The notes below the pieces were generated by a model. That model did not search any database and was not told where the DNA came from. It was given only the letters and a program-made list of their open reading frames with translations. Source: Dactylonectria macrodidyma (lineage: Eukaryota; Ascomycota; Sordariomycetes; Hypocreales; Nectriaceae). Taken from it: DNA of 64,000 nucleotides. Positions 12,300 through 22,234 of this stretch are shown here, one piece after another; position 1 is the first letter of the stretch, and every line of letters begins with the position of its first letter. Location: contig JAGMUV010000001.1 in assembly GCA_020744425.1 (NCBI GenBank), positions 3,286,001 to 3,350,000 on the forward strand, in the 5' to 3' direction. The translations under genes were made by a program, and so were the position numbers.

Positions 12300-12640
12300 T
12301 ACAAGATATTGAATTTTATAACTAATATTGGCGCTCCTCAAATTAAATGCAGTAGACAATGAGTACCCCTCAGCAGAAATCACCGGCATCGACCTCAGCC
12401 CGATCCAACTGTGATAGGTGCCTCCTAACGTCAAGTTCATCGTGAACGCCGCGACGGAATGGCTATACCCTCCAAACTCACTCAACTGCATTCACCTACG
12501 TCACATAGCTCTAACTATAAAGGATATGCCGCGCCTCTTAGAGCAAGTGTACAAAGCCCTAAAACAAGGGGGTTAGATCAATCTGCAGGGCTTCCAATAT
12601 ATTACATATAGCGACGGCGGCTCCAAGCCCGATGACTACA
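12300..12640 (+). pseudogene. LaeA-like SAM methyltransferase fragment, nonsense-mutated
   Basis: The plus frame keeps the core of a fungal LaeA/TAM-type methyltransferase: EYPSAEITGIDLSPIQ (motif II, the acidic residue that binds the SAM ribose), VPPNVKFIVNAA, SLNCIHLRHIALTIKDMPRL, then LLEQVYKALKQGG and INLQGFQYITYSDGG. In-frame stops at 12412-12414, 12415-12417 and 12574-12576 fall where family members have Trp or neighbouring residues (the last in GG-W-I/V). This fits G-to-A change of TGG. The upstream Gly-rich motif I (near 12301) is also eroded. The fragment is non-functional and lacks its N-terminal and C-terminal parts. Confidence 0.75.
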
Positions 12641-12654
12641 AGTATGACGAGTTA

Positions 12655-13867
12655 TCATGCGTCGCGTGTGGCCGTGTCTGTTGATATAAAATGGCTGCTT
12701 TCCCGCCTTCTTCTGAACGGTTGATACCTGCTCGGCCTGGAATCCGTCCAGGATCCGCTGGAGATCAAACGCAGGAGTGGCCGTAACGCAGGGGCGGACC
12801 CGGCACTCAGGCCTACCCCTAATTCAATAACGGTCCACAGGGAGATATTAGCAACACCATCTGAAATCATATTAGCCCGTTTGTAACCTCTTACTCCAAA
12901 TATACATACGGAGATAGTTAGTTTTGTTTGAGTAGTTACGAAAATATATTATGCGAACGATGGTGGCAGCACTAGCACTATTCAATGAGCAGTGTTAGCC
13001 TAAGGCCTGGAGTTCCTGGTTTTAGGTTGACCTACAGAGCACCAAAGCTCAGGATGCAAACTACTGGAGCTTTGATTTTCCAGCTTAAATGTAGGTTCCA
13101 AAGGAGCCCAATGGGCAGAACGACGCACGAAAAATCGGTTAGAATGTAAGTAGCTGAGATGAAATAACTGGCGTTAATAGTGACGGATGTTGAGGCGCAT
13201 TTGCCAGCACTGGGCTCCCACTGAGCCTTAATTGGCTTACAGATAGACAAGAGGATGACAAACGTTGCGATTCCTGCCAATACACTAATCGTTATGACGG
13301 CGTAGGCAGGATAGGTGACGACTCGTGTGTTGCTCAATCGAACCAGAGTAACACATATGCCGCTCTTGATGCAGACGGAAGCAAGGCAGTACGTAACCTG
13401 GCCTACCAAAAGGCACTATATAAACACGTTAGCCAAAGGGTAATAGAGATATAAACTACATGTAAAATGAAATTTTGACCTTTTGTCCAATAATCATTTG
13501 TTCCTTTGTTAAATTTATATCGAGAGTACCGAATCCATTATTAGAGCCGATAATAACCGCGATGCAGGTTCCAATAAACAGGATCTAGAATTATCAACGT
13601 CGCCATTTGCACCAGTTCCGATCCTCAGCTAGACATTTGTAAGGGAAGACTTACATATCCAAAAAGCATTAACCAGTCGTCCAACCCAAAGTATTTGATC
13701 GAAAAGCGAACCCAGAATCGCAGCAAGATGATGACAGTTGACAGGCACAGCAAAAAGATGGTCACAATTGCAAGAGAGGAAGATTGATTGGGGCCCATGT
13801 TAACAAATATCGGACAACTGCTGGACCGAGGGATGGACGATCTGCGGGGTTCCGCCAGCTTCAGCAA
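12655..13867 (-). CDS. Fungal rhodopsin-like (SAT4 family) integral membrane protein
   Basis: Predicted seven-helix membrane protein of 323 aa, from the fungal family also called SAT4 or rhodopsin domain (PTH11-type receptors are relatives). Exons on the minus strand are 13867-13655, 13584-13480, 13415-13036, 12977-12910 and 12860-12655; all phases agree and introns 1, 3 and 4 end in usual AG sites, intron 3 with a GCTAAC branch. Family hallmarks are FGLDDWLMLFGY after helix 1, LTKEQMIIGQK before helix 3, VKxSIC-like CIKSGICVTLVRL, LPIGLLWNLHLSWKIK, and NISLWTVIELGVGLSAGSAPALRPLLR near the end. Met24 (13798), before GPNQSS, is a plausible alternative start. The gene is intact although both neighbours are dead. 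Ligand and role are unknown. Confidence 0.85.
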
Positions 13868-14548
13868 CCATAAATATACTTGCTTGTTGAGCTAGAAGGT
13901 GGGTAGTGGCTTACATTAAGTTTGACTTGATCATATCACACCCAAAACGGCCAGCCACATGTGGGGGGACTAGCCAATGGAGAGGCAACACATGCCATCT
14001 CAGCTAAGGATCGCTCTCTGAGGCACAAATCAGAATTTGTTTTCATTACCTCCTCGACCAGTTGACGGAAGGTCTCGGCGATGGAATATCCCGGGCCTTG
14101 ACCGCCTTCCAGATGCAGGCCCTCTTGTTGAGCAACGAAGTCTCCATGTGCAAGACGCCGCGACGATCCCCAACCTTTCGTTTCTCACTCTTTCCTACAT
14201 CGCAGTAAACATGTGACAAGAGGCTAACACTTGGAAGGAACTTAACAGGTGGTGATAGCATAGCTTATGTAATATCGCCGCAAGTTCTCAGAACGTCGTA
14301 TCCGGGCTCAGTTGCGTGCTAGCTCCCCTGTGTATCTCATAAAACCTCATTAGCTGAGCCAATTGATCTTATCATGGATGGTGAGGACCACGATGACTGG
14401 TCTGCTGAAGCGATCATTTGTTGAAGAATACATGACAGCGATTTATGTAACAATGGACGTTGTTTTCAGATCAGCGCGCTCATCAACCGGTCCATTCTTT
14501 ACGATCCCTAGGCTGACTTAAGACATTTACGGCCAGGTTTGTTATCCG
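13868..14548. other. Intergenic, no supported gene
   Basis: This holds the promoter of the minus-strand SAT4-like gene on its left and the 3' flank of the zinc-finger pseudogene on its right. A minus-strand ORF at 14046-14261 shows no recognisable motif. Confidence 0.5.
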
Positions 14549-15966
14549 TTAACTAAGTGGCTCACTCTTAAAGTATACAAAGCTGTCATCATCTTCCATC
14601 TCTGCATCAGCGCTCTGGTCGCTCATTTCTTCGACTGACGGCGGAGCGGTCGTGCTGGTTGAACCTGCGCTATTCTCACTCATGCCGCCGTTCGTACTAG
14701 TGGTTGATAGTCGCTTGATCTGCGGAAGCAGTTGCTGCTGTTTCTGCTACTGCTGCGACTGTAGTTGCGCTGGCGGCTGATGAGTTTGCACCTGAGGTGT
14801 GGTAGGTGCAAGAACTTGCGTCTGGGAAGTAGGCAGAGCATTTCCGTTAATGGCGGCTTCTCCAACCGGCTGTGCCGTTTGATCTAGCGACCGTTGGGCA
14901 TTCATGCCAGCCCTATCAGCCCGAGTAGATATGATGACGTTTTTCGAGCGCTCAATTGACTCTGACATGAGTTGAGGCTCCCTTAAGCCAATGCCCATAC
15001 TCTGAACGCTCTTGACACCTCGAGGCTTTTGCAATTGGTTCAGCTGCTCGATCTCGGACCTGAGGTTAGCGATTTCTTGCTTCACTTTTTCTGTCTCCTT
15101 GTGTTTTCTGCTAACACCCCTTGCTAGCTCCTAAACCCATAGTTCTTGTCAACGTTGATCAGATAATGATTCCCAGACCGTGTATGTCGATTGGAGATGC
15201 TCATCAAACTGAGCTTCGAGATGTTCCGTAGTCTTTTCTGCATTTCGAGTTGCCTCTCGAGCGTCGCGAGAACTTTTGTCAAGAGGGAGTGTCAATTCTT
15301 CTGCAGTAGAAGCAGTTGCCGAAGTGCAGGTCGGCTTCCGGGTCTGGAATTCTGTTTGGAAATATGATCGGAGGGCATCGAATACGCGCTGCCTCGGTGA
15401 TTGAATAGACCACGAGGTCGAGGTGGGGTGTTGGGTTGAGGAGAAGAGTGTCGGTGGTGGTTGGAGGCATTGAAGCGTCAGGGCAGGAAAATCAAGAGAG
15501 AGGGGGTTAAAGTCGAAGGGCATCGAGTTGATATCGAGCTGCAATCTGCGATCGGGTTAGCTATCATCCACAGTCGTCAAAGCGGGAACCCCAACCCAGC
15601 CGCTTTGCAAGACAGTAGTTCCCGCAATGCCAACTCGGTTGCGCGGACGTTATCCTTGGCGTCTGTTAGTTTGCGCTTCTGAGCATCCCGCTTTCTTGCG
15701 GATTGAGAGGTGCCAAGAGGGGTTGAACTCTCTCGTCTGCCGCCGATCGGCCTTCGTCTTGTGATGCCCTCTCGGAGCTTCCTAATGGCATCGGCATCGT
15801 GAATGCCATCTGGGGCCTTGGGATTCTTTTCTTTGATGTATAGGTCGAGGTGGCGGCTAAGGGAAGACGAGGTGAAGGCTTGCCCGCAGTAGGGGCAAGT
15901 TTTGTCTTTGGGGACGCCGCCCTTGGGCGTAGTCGAGTCGGCAACCTGGGAGTTAGTTTCGGGCAT
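14549..15966 (-). pseudogene. C2HC/C2H2-finger protein gene with three premature stops
   Basis: Exon 1 (15966-15596) encodes a conserved fungal N-terminus with one finger: CPYCGQAFTSSSLSRHLDLY, then KNPKAPDGIHD. A 50-bp intron (15595-15546, branch GCTAAC) joins in frame to a second exon running to a TAA at 14551-14549. That exon has a coiled-coil region (HKETEKVKQEIANLRSEI) and a Gln-rich tail ending in an acidic segment. The frame is otherwise unbroken but has TGA at 15151-15149, TAG at 15133-15131 and TAG at 14749-14747. Each is one C-to-T step from CGA or CAG, the RIP signature, and no intron can remove them. Function in the intact family is unknown to me. The finger and coiled coil suggest a nuclear role. 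Confidence 0.75.
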
Positions 15967-16559
15967 TATATAGGGTCGTCTCGAGGCGGCGGGTTGATAG
16001 ATGAAGTGAAAACGATAGAGTATCCCTCAGATGGCGCGGTATAAGCCCACAGGTGCCGCTGTACCGTTCCCGTATATATTCCTCCAAAACGGTGTCGGGG
16101 AGAGTGTTTTTAAATAACTTATTCCCTGTAACATAGACATACCTGTCTAAAGGCTGTGGAACGTTTGAGGCGTTTCCGCATATTATCTAAGTCGCTTCTT
16201 CATAGCCTTTTGCAGGCTTGATATGAAACATGGGTTGGCTACTACACGCCGCACATGAAACATGGCATACGGACACGATGCGCATCTAGCACTAACATCT
16301 TGCTTACAAAAGGTTCGCGGCTTTTAGTGGCTAAAAAGTGAGGCGGACGCCCGATCGAGAATCACGAACTCAAGTACTAACTGGACTCTGCCGCCTTGGA
16401 TGGACACGAAATTTCGGGAATGCGTGCCTCTGCGCGTGACGATTGGACAAACGCGTCAAGAGGGGCGCTGTAATACTTCCTCATCGTGCGCTTTTGTTCT
16501 CAGTTTCAGTCGGCAGTTTAAAAGTCACCCAGGGACGAGGCTGCTACCCGAGCACTCAA
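15967..16559. other. Intergenic, no supported gene
   Basis: The left part is the former promoter of the zinc-finger pseudogene. An ORF from 16400 is open into the hydrolase remnant but its first part shows no homology that I recognise. Confidence 0.45.
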
Positions 16560-16993
16560 ACAGGCTCGTAACGATACGGATGTCTCCAAGCTCGATTCAG
16601 CCAAGTCGCCCAATCAAGTGCCTCCCACGGGACTTTGTGGACATTTCGGCATCCATGAGTTCGTAGGCCTTAATGAACGCCACAACGGGACCTCTACATC
16701 CTTCATTGCTGGTGCTTTTAGTGATGAACAGGGTGCTTGGAACGACTCCTGCTCAGTTCCAGAAAAGCATCAAGGGCGGCCTGGGTTCGAGGAAGATGGT
16801 TCTTGCTTGGTCCCCCGACGACACCTTGGTCGACGAGCCCGAGGTTGACGGGATGACACCGAAGCTCGAACGAGATGATGTGCCGGTCACGGTCATTAAG
16901 AGTATGAAAGGCGCTCATGACTTTGTGTGGGAGGATGGACGCCAGGCTGCCCAACTGGTCGAGGAAGTCTTGCTGGACCCCCAGCGGGATTGA
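16560..16993 (+). pseudogene. C-terminal remnant of an alpha/beta-hydrolase-like protein
   Basis: One plus frame reads PSSIQPSRPIKCLPRDFVDI, a TAG at 16664-16666, then TGPLHPSLLVLLVMNRVLGT, VLAWSPDDTLVDEPEV, and KGAHDFVWEDGRQAAQLVEE up to a normal stop at 16991-16993. WSPDDTLV looks like the strand carrying the catalytic Asp, and GAHDFVWE carries the catalytic His of an alpha/beta hydrolase. No nucleophile elbow (GxSxG) is present upstream, so only the C-terminal half remains, with one stop. It lies tail to tail with the MCT transporter gene (ends 17137). Family call is moderate. Confidence 0.45.
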
Positions 16994-17136
16994 TCTCGCT
17001 TCATCTAATGCCACCACCCTAGCCATCATGCAGTGGCCCACCCACAAGCGCGGAACCCTATTTCTGCTAAGTATGGTTGAGCCAATCGATTTTCTGTCTT
17101 GAGCCCTTTGCAACACCATCCATGTCGCCATACGTA

Positions 17137-18616
17137 TCAAAGTTTGGCGTCCCAAACTAGACCCGTGGTCGTGATCCTCGCTGCAATAAGGGTGAGAGAT
17201 CCAATGGCAGTAACCGCACCGCCCCAAATCTGGGCCCAGAGGAAGCTTCCTCCAGATTGATCAATGATAGCTCCGGCCGTTGGAGGCCCGGCCAGCGTGG
17301 CGAACCCCACGATGGTAGCAACCATGCCAAACCGTGTTCCCATCCTCTGCGGGTCCTCTGTCAGACTCGCCAGTGCTCCGCCAAACACGCCCTGTACCAT
17401 GCCGTTGGCCCAGCCGAACACTGTGGTCAGGGAGTACATCCCCGGTCGGTCATGGACGCCGATCCAGCCAAGCCCCGTGATGCTGGCGAAGATGGTTGTC
17501 AAGATCAGAGTGTTGATGGGGCCCAGCCACCGGTCAGCTATAACGCCGGCCACGAGGCGGGATGGGATGCCCATGCCGTTTAGAATAAGAAGTAGGGACA
17601 CCGAATCTGTTGACGAGAACAACACTACTCTGCGTGCAAAGACGTTGATCTGGGAGAAGGTGGATTAGCGGAGTGCACGATGTGCTTGACGGGGCTAGGA
17701 CTAGTCGAGATGGTCACACACATAGAAGATGCTGAAGTAGAGCGCCCAGAAGACGAAAAAGACGCCCGCTGCGAAGAGAACGTACGGCGACTCTCTCAGC
17801 GCACCCCATTCTACCAAGGGACCCTTCTTCCTCGGAGCAAGGCGAGGTTTGAGGATGATGTTGGCTACCACAGCCACGGCGAATGTCAGAAATGCCTGGC
17901 ACCGGACTGCCCATGGGAACCCGATCTGTGGAATCAGGTAGTTGACCGTAGCAGGGAAGATGCACGACCCGATGCCCGTGCCCGTTGCCGCGATGCTCAG
18001 CGCCAGCGCCCGCCGCTCCTTGAAATACGACCCGACAATGGCAATACCGGGCATGAACATAATCCCAAGTCCAAGGCCCGTGCAAAGACCTTGTGCAAGC
18101 AGGATCTGCCAGTAATCCGTGCACAGGCTGGTTATAAAAGTGCCTAGCACTGTTAGAACGGACCCGATGAACGCGGCGTGTCGCGAGTATCCGGCATCCG
18201 AGAGTCGGCCAGAGATGATGCATATGCTAAAAGCCAGGAATACCTGGATTGAACCGATCCACGAGATCTGGGATGAGGGCAGGCCCATGCTCTCGGTATA
18301 GTATAGTTGGTAGACGCCGTATGTTGATGGGTAGCCCCAGGCGATCTGATTCAGGAGGTTGCTGCCGAGTACCTGGGTTCAAGTGTCAGCATGAACGACA
18401 GCGCGGGACTGTCGCAGCACATACCTGAGTCCAGGCACGCAAGCCGCCTTCGGGATAGAAAAAGTTCTCGTCATATTCAAGCTCGCCCTCCGTGTCACTC
18501 TCGTCTGTTTCTTGGTTCTGATTTGATGTTGCTGTCGTTGGGTTCTTCTCCATTTCCCCCCCCTCCCCACCCGTGGGCAGACCACATGGTGCTGCTGTCA
18601 CTTCTTGCGCGGACAT
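17137..18616 (-). CDS. MFS monocarboxylate-type transporter (MCT family)
   Basis: Predicted 12-helix membrane transporter of 451 aa. Exons are 18616-18425, 18372-17722 and 17649-17137, with introns of 52 and 72 bp; the join FY/INV is phase 0. The acidic N-terminus leads to FYPEGGLRAWTQVLGSN, the MCT entry motif ([D/E]GG..AW). Next come QIAWGYPSTYGVYQLYY, SWIGSIQVFLAF, GLGLGIMFMPGIAIVGSYF, and RRALALSIAATGTGIGSCIFP. The second half has LLLILNGMGIPSRLVAGVIAD and FGWANGMVQGVFGG. Length and motifs are normal. Fungal members are often linked to carboxylate uptake or metabolite export; substrate is unknown. It is followed by the NmrA-like gene on the same strand about 1 kb away. Confidence 0.88.
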
Positions 18617-19646
18617 GCGGAGAAGACTTGTAGTCGATATGAGTGGGATGTGTGCTCGAGGTGTCTGGACAACCAGTCATCAGTGGCACTGTAGAGCTCA
18701 GTTCAGGCTGGTCAGAGACGGCGAATAGACGAAAGCCACCATGATAAGTCTAGATCCAAAGTCAAGTGAGAGGGCAAGGTGATTCAGACCTCGACACCAA
18801 GGCATCAATGAGTCACCGCGCAGACAGAATCAAGCAAAAGCCACTTAGGGAATAACAGTCATATCGCATTCTTGTCCCCGTATCCCCGATTTCCAGGGTC
18901 GCTGGCCCACACGCGAATTCTGTGCCCAGTCCCCGGCACGTGCCCCCTCGATTCTCTCCTTTGACTGGTGGGCGGTGCTTTCAGAATCCACAGGTCATGT
19001 CATTGAAAGGCGCAAGGGGGAGGAGACCATGTGTTGCCGATCAGGAAGGGTTTTGTCCAGCGACCGAGGAATATGCGATGTGGTATGTACACTGTTCGTC
19101 ACTTCCGGATGGATCTCCAGATCAAAATGACTTATTGATGCATGGAACTTGATTGATTCTCTTGTTATACTTCTTTTGTTCTGGGACGAGGGCGGTCCGG
19201 TTTACCCCTTCACCGCCCCAGCGGCAAAACTCTGGAATATTTAATGTTACAAGCCCCAATTCTGTGAGGCATCTGATTAGGCATATATATTTTCTAAGTT
19301 ATATAGAATCCCCGCTCTAAGTCCTTTTATATCTTTCTATTAATATTACTATTTATTCAAAGGCGCTCTAGTATTATATAGTAGTTACGTTCCTGGGCTA
19401 GCTTATATATAGTATAAGGTAAGTTAGATGCAGGTTTTTAGAGGATATATCAGAGTATATATTAGCAGATTTAACTTCTCTTTACTTATCTAATATAACT
19501 TAGCTTATAAGTAACTCACGGGGAAAAGTCACACGGGACGAACGGGGCGAAAATTAGGGAGATGAAAGGGGGCATTACTTTCATTCCTTTAGGCAATTTA
19601 GCTGGTCAAAGGCGATTTGTTCCCACTACCCCCGAAACCGACCTTT
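18617..19646. other. Intergenic: MCT promoter, then AT-rich block
   Basis: 18617-18900 is the probable promoter and leader of the minus-strand MCT gene. 19250-19510 is AT-rich (many TATATA/TTATAT runs) without open frames. It resembles a small RIP-affected relic; no element ends were found. Confidence 0.5.
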
Positions 19647-20600
19647 CTAAGCGTTAAATTCGTGCTTGTTTTCTTCAACCCACTCCTTGAAGGTTCTTGG
19701 CCGTCTTCCTCCATACTTCTGAACATTGGCCACCGCTTCTGAATACGCCGAACCCGAATAGTACCCATCTTCCCTATCACTCCTCTCCGCATTCGCCTTG
19801 AAGACGTCCACTAGGTCCCTTGCCATCGGCGCGGGCATACCAAGCTCTTTCGTGTACCACTGCACGCCTGCCTCCTCATCAAGTTGAGTAACTTGGATCT
19901 CCTTACCGACCGCGCTTCCGATAATCTGCACCGCTTCCTTGAACGACACGAGCTCTGGCCCATACAGTTCAACGGCATTCTCCATGGCAATGGCCTCAGG
20001 ACCCGCAACAAGAAGGGAGCCACAGACCCTCCCAATATCGCCAGGGGTGATCCAATCTGCCGTGGCTTCGGGATAGATAGTCTTAACCTCGCCATCTCTC
20101 ACCATACCCTTCCACCAAAGCGCATTGCTCGCAAAATACCCCGGTCGCACGGCAACGTAGGCACCGGGCCCAAAGACTTCATCCAGACTGATCTCGACCT
20201 GTGCGTGCGCGAATGGGACAAACTGAGTCGCGGGCACGCTGCGTATGTCGCCTTGCACCCCTGCGCTGCTGAGCAAGACGACGAACTCGACCCCTGCATC
20301 CTTCAGAGCCGTGATGCTGGTCCGCAAGAAGTCTGGAGTCTGTCCGAGTAGGGCGTAGATAAAGGCACGCTTTGCTCTCGTCTCACGTACAGCCCTGGCA
20401 ACGGTTTCCGGATCTGAAAAGTCGGCCCGAACGCGCTCGATGCCCGCAGCGCGTTCTTGCTCGGGAGTGAAGCCAGAGATTTGCTTCCGAGGATCGCGGA
20501 GGGCGAGGACAACTTTAGCGCCTTGTTGGTGCGCGGCGCGGGCCGTAGCTGAGCCAACGCCACCTGTTGCGCCGAAGATAATAGTAGTGATATCCGCCAT
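19647..20600 (-). CDS. NmrA-like NAD(P)-binding reductase
   Basis: Single-exon gene of 317 aa, started at MADITTII (20600); the frame stays open to a Met at 20693, but the Rossmann fold should lie near the N-terminus. The dinucleotide-binding motif GATGGVGSATARA is at residues 9-21. LRDPRK is the usual stretch after strand 2. LLSSAGVQGD and RPGYFASNALWW match atypical SDRs of the NmrA/HSCARG type, which bind NADP and act as redox sensors, isoflavone-reductase-like enzymes or quinone reductases. The classical YxxxK catalytic pair is absent, as in NmrA-like proteins. Context with an MCT transporter and an acyltransferase fits a small metabolic cluster, but this is inference. Confidence 0.85.
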   Translation of the reverse strand: MADITTIIFGATGGVGSATARAAHQQGAKVVLALRDPRKQISGFTPEQERAAGIERVRADFSDPETVARAVRETRAKRAFIYALLGQTPDFLRTSITALKDAGVEFVVLLSSAGVQGDIRSVPATQFVPFAHAQVEISLDEVFGPGAYVAVRPGYFASNALWWKGMVRDGEVKTIYPEATADWITPGDIGRVCGSLLVAGPEAIAMENAVELYGPELVSFKEAVQIIGSAVGKEIQVTQLDEEAGVQWYTKELGMPAPMARDLVDVFKANAERSDREDGYYSGSAYSEAVANVQKYGGRRPRTFKEWVEENKHEFNA

Positions 20601-21450
20601 GGTGAGTGCTTCTGTGTTCGTGGCTTTGAACTTGAATAGAGGTTGTGATGACGATGATGGGGATGGTGGCGATGATAGTTTGATTGCACGCATCCGATGC
20701 CCCGGTTTATAACATGTCTGGTGGCCCCTCTAGTTGCACATGCAATCGGCTTTTCTGCTGGCGAAATGCCCGTCTGACCGTCAGACTCCGGACGAGCCAA
20801 ACTAATTGGATTCAGCCTAAGTTCTCTCAGAAGGTGACTGGGTCAATCGGGGAGAAGTCGTGGGCCCGCCGAAACCGAAGGTGGGAATTAATCAGCAAGA
20901 TGGCAAACGGCGCGTCCCACTATGGTGGGCGGGAGGGAACACAGCTGCCAACCCCCCGGTCGTTTCCTTTTGGATTTGGGGAGAATGAGGATTATCGAAC
21001 AGTAATCGTTCCCAGTCTGAGTGTTACATGATGCCGTTGTCGCCTTGAATGGAACTGAAATGCCCTCTGCTGGTCTGCTGCAGACCTGTTGCTGTGACCA
21101 CCTTTCATGCCGCCCAAAAAATCAAGAAACCCAAGCTGAGATACAAACATCAACGTACTGCGGGACCGCTTGGCAACACCGCTGACTCAATTTGGCACCT
21201 TCGCAGTGGTTTTGGGGGTTTTGCAACAGTGACCCCTATAGCTTGCCATACTCCACCTTGCGCCAAATAGGGCGGTTGAACAATGTCAATCCACAATATT
21301 AACCGAAAATAGATCTCTAGCAAGGAGGGTTTGAACAACCCGGTCGTGTCCATGCCTAGAAGCTAGGAACAATGGGCACCGTCTACTTCAATAGGTGCAG
21401 TACCAAGTTGATGATCAAGAAGTAGCCGGGGTTGTATCGACGTGTCCAGA
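20601..21450. other. Intergenic, no supported gene
   Basis: Promoter of the minus-strand reductase (first 150 bp, with short CAT/GAT-rich runs) and the decayed flank of the ankyrin remnant. Frames in this stretch show no family motif. Confidence 0.5.
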
Positions 21451-21909
21451 TTACGCAGAGTGTAGTGGGGTCCATCCATTATTGCTGACGACTGTCAGAT
21501 CTGCCCCTTTCTCTAGTAGCAGCTTGATGACCGCCAAATGGCCATTGTTGGAAGCAACATAAAGCGGACTTCTTCCCTCATTACTCGCCATGATCGGACT
21601 AGCCCCTCTCTCGATCAAGTAAGTCACTCCACGCGCCCACCTTGTTGACGAAGCTACCAAGAGCGCCGTTCTCCCCGAGACGTCCATGTTGAGCCCCACT
21701 TCCCCAATGAGATACGTTAGTGTTAAAATCTGCAAAATAGGAGCCCCATGCAGATTGCTGGGACTATCATGCGTTATAGCCACCAACACACCCTCCCCCC
21801 CTACGGGGGGGGGGACGATGTTGGAGTTCTCCTTTGCTTTAGATATGGAGGCAAAATTCTCAGCTTTTTTAAGCCGTGGACGAATGAGATGCGTGATTTC
21901 AAGTAGCAC
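21451..21909 (-). pseudogene. Ankyrin-repeat gene fragment
   Basis: The reading frame has a unique N-terminal part and then two ankyrin repeats: GRTALLVASSTRWARGVTYL and GRSPLYVASNNGHLAVIKLL, followed by the start of a third (GWTPLHSA) that ends at a TAA. Beyond the stop the frame resumes with SGHVDT, the normal continuation of an ankyrin repeat. A premature stop has therefore cut a longer gene. A run of nine G/C at 21802-21811 could also be a slippage site. It is probably a remnant of an NLR-type or F-box ankyrin gene. Confidence 0.65.
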
Positions 21910-22234
21910 GAGCGGCTACTTTCCGTATGATGGTGTCTCCTTCGACACAGCTTCCTTTTCATGAAGTATAACTGAAGTTTCGGTGTGGAAAGACAGTACT
22001 GGTATTCAGTCCATAAGTCTCAGTTCAGTCAATTGCCTGTCCTATTATTCATGTCTATGAGGAAGTGTTTTCGTCCCTGAGATACCGCCTGTATCTACAT
22101 GCAAGCTCAAGGCCGCCACAACGGGATGAACAAGCGACAGAGCGCCATCCTGGTGCAGATGCGCGCCGAGAAGAATCCATGTAGGAATTCAACTCAACTC
22201 AATGCTTGATGAACTCGCCCAACAACCCTAAATG
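21910..22234. other. Intergenic, no feature seen
   Basis: Short spacer between the ankyrin remnant and the 3' end of the acyltransferase gene. Nothing recognisable. Confidence 0.5.

Noticed and set aside
20303..20800. 165-aa minus-strand ORF overlapping the NmrA-like gene
   Set aside because: Out of frame with the Rossmann motif; a shadow.
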